From assembly GCA_019247975.1 (NCBI GenBank), contig JAFBAD010000145.1, forward strand, positions 1 through 6,268: a DNA stretch of 6,268 bases, given 5' to 3'. The notes beneath the pieces are model-generated. The model made no database searches. It saw nothing but the letters and a program-made list of their open reading frames with translations, and had not been told where the DNA came from. A program made the position numbers and the translations under genes. Numbering within the stretch: the stretch's first letter is position 1; each line of letters starts with the position of its first letter. Shown in pieces: positions 3,973-6,268 of this stretch. The DNA comes from Acidimicrobiia bacterium. GTDB lineage: Bacteria; Actinomycetota; Acidimicrobiia; Acidimicrobiales; Iamiaceae.

Positions 3973-6268
3973 TCCGCGAGCGTCGGCTCCGTCCCGCCGC
4001 GCGGCACGAGGTGCTCGGGCTTCACGAGGCCCTTCGACACCCAGTTGCGCTCGTCGGCCCACACGAGCAGCGGCGGCAGGATGACGAGCGCGCTCAGCAG
4101 CGCGACGGCCACGTTCATCGCCACGACGATGCCGAAGTCCCGCAGCAGCGGCAGCGACGAGAAGGCGATAACCGCGACACCCGAGATGGCGGTGAGCCCG
4201 GACACGATGAAGGCGCGGCCCGTCCGGGAAGCAGCGACGTCGATCGCCTCCCTCGGCATGAGCCCGCGGTTCCGCTCCTCGACGAAGCGCAGCAGGATCA
4301 GTGAGGTGAACTCGGTGCACGCGGCGACCACGAGCGGGCCGCCGACCGCGGTCATCGGGCTGAGCTTCAGGCTGAGCGCGAAGGCGACCAGCGAGGCGGT
4401 CCCTACCGCGATCAGGACGGGGACGAGCGACAGGAGCGATCGCACGACCGAGCGCAGCCGCGCCGCGAGGAAGAGGAACACGAAGCCGATCGCCAGGTAG
4501 GTCAGCAGGATCCGGTTGGCCTCGAGGTTCTCCAGCAGGCCGACGCCGACCACCGCGAGACCCGACGGCGTGGCGGTCACGGCGGTCGGTGGCGAGATGG
4601 TGTCGCGCATCTCGTTGACCACCTTCGCCCGCTCCTCGAGCGAGGCCGGGCCGGTGCGGAAGATGATGTTGAGCGCGTTGCCGTGGTCGCCGATCACCGA
4701 CCGCTTGATGTCCGGCGGGGCGACCTCGTAGGCCTTCTTCACGATGTCGCCGGTGGGTGGCAGCGGCGTGGTTCCCGGGACGTCGGTGAGGTAGCTGACC
4801 GTCGTCACGATGCTCGAATCGGTGAGGAGCACCGACGGGTGCGCGGTCAGCTGCTCCCGGCTGAAGTGGTCGACCCACTTCGCGACGTCGTCGGTGAAGA
4901 CGCCCTTCGACTGCACGAAGATGCCGAGCTCGCTCGACGATCCGGTCTCGTCCTCGAGCCGGTGCAGGTCCTTGATCACCTGCGAGTGGGGGTTGGCCCA
5001 TTGGATCGGATCGGTCTGCAGGACCAGCCGTCCCTCGACGAGCAGCCCGCCGGCGAAGATCAGGACGCTGGCGACGGCCAGCCCGGGCGCGGCCGAGGCA
5101 GGGATGCTGCCCATCTTCACGACCATCCGGCCGAGCCGGCCCTCGCGGAAGTCCCGACCCTTCGTCGGCGACTTGTACTCGCGGATGCCGAGCACCGAGA
5201 GCGGGGCGATGATGCTGCAGAGGCAGATCACCGCGATGCCCACTGCGAGCAGCAGGCCGAACTCCCGGATCATCGGCACCTTGGCGAAGTGCAGCGCGGC
5301 GAAGGCGAAGATCGCGTCGAAGGTGACGACGAGCAGCGCCGGACCGAGGTTGCGGGCGGTCTCCTGGATCGGGTGCGCCTCGCGGTCGATCACCACCTCC
5401 TCCTCGACGCGCGCGTGCATCTGGATCGCGTAGTCGATGCCCACGCCGAGCATGACCGGGAGCCCGGCGATGGTCACCAGCGTCAGCGGGATGCCGAGGT
5501 AGCCCGCGAGGCCGAACGCCCAGATGACGCCGATGAGGATCACGCCGAGCGGGAGCAACCGCCAGCGCACATCGAAGAGCACCAGGAGGATCACGACCAT
5601 GATGGCGATCGCGATCGCGCCCAGGGCCAACATCCCGCCCCGCAGGTAGTCGTTGATGCTCTTCAGCAGCACGGCCGCGCCGGTGGTGAGCACGCTCGCG
5701 TGCTCGAGCTTCAGGCCGTGCATCGTCGAGACCACGAAGTCCGAGTTGGTGCCCTCCGTCTCGATGTCCTGGTTGCCCTCGAGCCGGGTGACGATCTGCG
5801 CGTGCCGCTTGTCCGGGAAGAACGACCGCAGCGGCTTCCGGATGTTCCCCTGGTTGTCGTACAGGAGGAACTTCACCCACGCCGGGTTGTCGTAGTTCTG
5901 CTTGTCCGCAGGGATGGCGAGGAGCTTGGCGGCGGTGGTCTGGAAGTCCTTCTCCCGCGCCGCCTTGTCCGCCTTCGGTGCGCGCGCGATCGCGCTGTTG
6001 ACCGCGAGCGCGGCCGGCGCCTGCAACGGGTTGCCGGTGGTGCCCTGCACGAGCTTGGCGCTGAAGTCGAGGACGGTGGTCGGACCGACCACGCCGAGGA
6101 GCTTCTTGCTGTCGCGCAGCTCCTTGACGGCCCCGTCGATCGCGTGGCGGTTCTTCGACTCGAGCAGCTCCTCGACCGTGTGGCCCTTGTCCATGGTGAT
6201 GAGCGTGAGCATCGCCTCACCGCCGAACAGGTCCTGATAGGCGACGTTGTCCTTGTAGACCTGATCGC
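3969..6268 (-). CDS. MMPL/RND superfamily transporter, N-terminus beyond window (765 residues visible)
   Basis: This is a large inner-membrane protein, probably a proton-driven exporter of lipid or another hydrophobic molecule. The frame stays open to the window edge: 18 codons before the ATG at 6212 read DQVYKDNVAYQDLFGGEA, typical family sequence, so that ATG is internal. Numbering from it, residues 1-190 belong to the first extracytoplasmic porter domain (LYDNQGNIRKPLRSFFPD at 117-134). Membrane helices lie near 194-213, 218-239, 242-263, 289-309, 317-341 and 373-392. The second porter domain spans about 393-565, and helices near 567-584, 591-613, 618-642, 664-684 and 690-717 complete the second half. 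TM4 has the GVGIDYAIQ motif (Asp260-Tyr261), the usual proton-relay pair. The matching TM10 position reads ACTEF, Glu634-Phe635. Probably only TM1 and a short piece of the first porter domain are missing. Substrate and link to the tyrosine genes are unknown; its own promoter lies outside the window. Confidence 0.92.
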   Translation of the reverse strand, partial: DQVYKDNVAYQDLFGGEAMLTLITMDKGHTVEELLESKNRHAIDGAVKELRDSKKLLGVVGPTTVLDFSAKLVQGTTGNPLQAPAALAVNSAIARAPKADKAAREKDFQTTAAKLLAIPADKQNYDNPAWVKFLLYDNQGNIRKPLRSFFPDKRHAQIVTRLEGNQDIETEGTNSDFVVSTMHGLKLEHASVLTTGAAVLLKSINDYLRGGMLALGAIAIAIMVVILLVLFDVRWRLLPLGVILIGVIWAFGLAGYLGIPLTLVTIAGLPVMLGVGIDYAIQMHARVEEEVVIDREAHPIQETARNLGPALLVVTFDAIFAFAALHFAKVPMIREFGLLLAVGIAVICLCSIIAPLSVLGIREYKSPTKGRDFREGRLGRMVVKMGSIPASAAPGLAVASVLIFAGGLLVEGRLVLQTDPIQWANPHSQVIKDLHRLEDETGSSSELGIFVQSKGVFTDDVAKWVDHFSREQLTAHPSVLLTDSSIVTTVSYLTDVPGTTPLPPTGDIVKKAYEVAPPDIKRSVIGDHGNALNIIFRTGPASLEERAKVVNEMRDTISPPTAVTATPSGLAVVGVGLLENLEANRILLTYLAIGFVFLFLAARLRSVVRSLLSLVPVLIAVGTASLVAFALSLKLSPMTAVGGPLVVAACTEFTSLILLRFVEERNRGLMPREAIDVAASRTGRAFIVSGLTAISGVAVIAFSSLPLLRDFGIVVAMNVAVALLSALVILPPLLVWADERNWVSKGLVKPEHLVPRGGTEPTLAD

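Noticed and set aside
3466..5880. An 804-codon minus-strand frame overlapping the transporter and regulator
   Set aside because: It is Arg/Pro/His-rich shadow sequence; the transporter frame has clear membrane helices and motifs, and the regulator has a clear fold.
6210..6212. ATG at 6212 as the true start of the transporter
   Set aside because: The 18 codons upstream to the edge are open and read as typical porter-domain sequence. A start here would also lack TM1.

Overview
The window reads as chromosomal DNA from a high-GC actinomycete-like bacterium (Actinomycetota). Supporting signs are the strong G/C bias at third codon positions, GTG starts, starts with no Shine-Dalgarno sequence, and the style of the MMPL/RND transporter. 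No species can be named. I see no mobile element, RNA gene, CRISPR array or long non-coding stretch; the longest gap between genes is the 100 bases at 3396-3495.

Layout. Bases 1-3395 on the minus strand form a tight four-gene operon for the homogentisate route of tyrosine breakdown. In transcription order it holds: a heme-oxygenase-like diiron oxidase candidate (2625-3395), 4-hydroxyphenylpyruvate dioxygenase (1485-2621), homogentisate 1,2-dioxygenase (322-1482, GTG start), and the first 107 codons of a fumarylacetoacetate hydrolase family protein (1-322, GTG start, cut by the window edge). Successive genes are separated by 3 bases, 2 bases and a 1-base overlap. Divergent from the operon is an Lrp/AsnC-type regulator (3496-3972, plus strand). 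It converges tail to tail with a large MMPL/RND transporter (3969-6268, minus strand, N-terminus beyond the window). The two stop codons of that convergent pair share one CTAG.

How the parts fit. The dioxygenase pair turns 4-hydroxyphenylpyruvate into homogentisate and then maleylacetoacetate, and the hydrolase would split the isomerised product into fumarate and acetoacetate. The tyrosine aminotransferase and any maleylacetoacetate isomerase are not in the window. The AsnC-like protein is the obvious candidate regulator. The divergent intergenic region carries a 21-bp near-palindrome over the operon's proposed -10 box, plus two further short dyads and a repeated 8-mer. Both divergent transcripts look leaderless or nearly so.

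The most interesting part is the first gene of the operon. It is a predicted metal-dependent oxidase of the CADD/UndA/PqqC fold, a family that includes an enzyme using tyrosine as a source of p-aminobenzoate. Here it is translationally linked to tyrosine catabolism, and its reaction is unknown from sequence.
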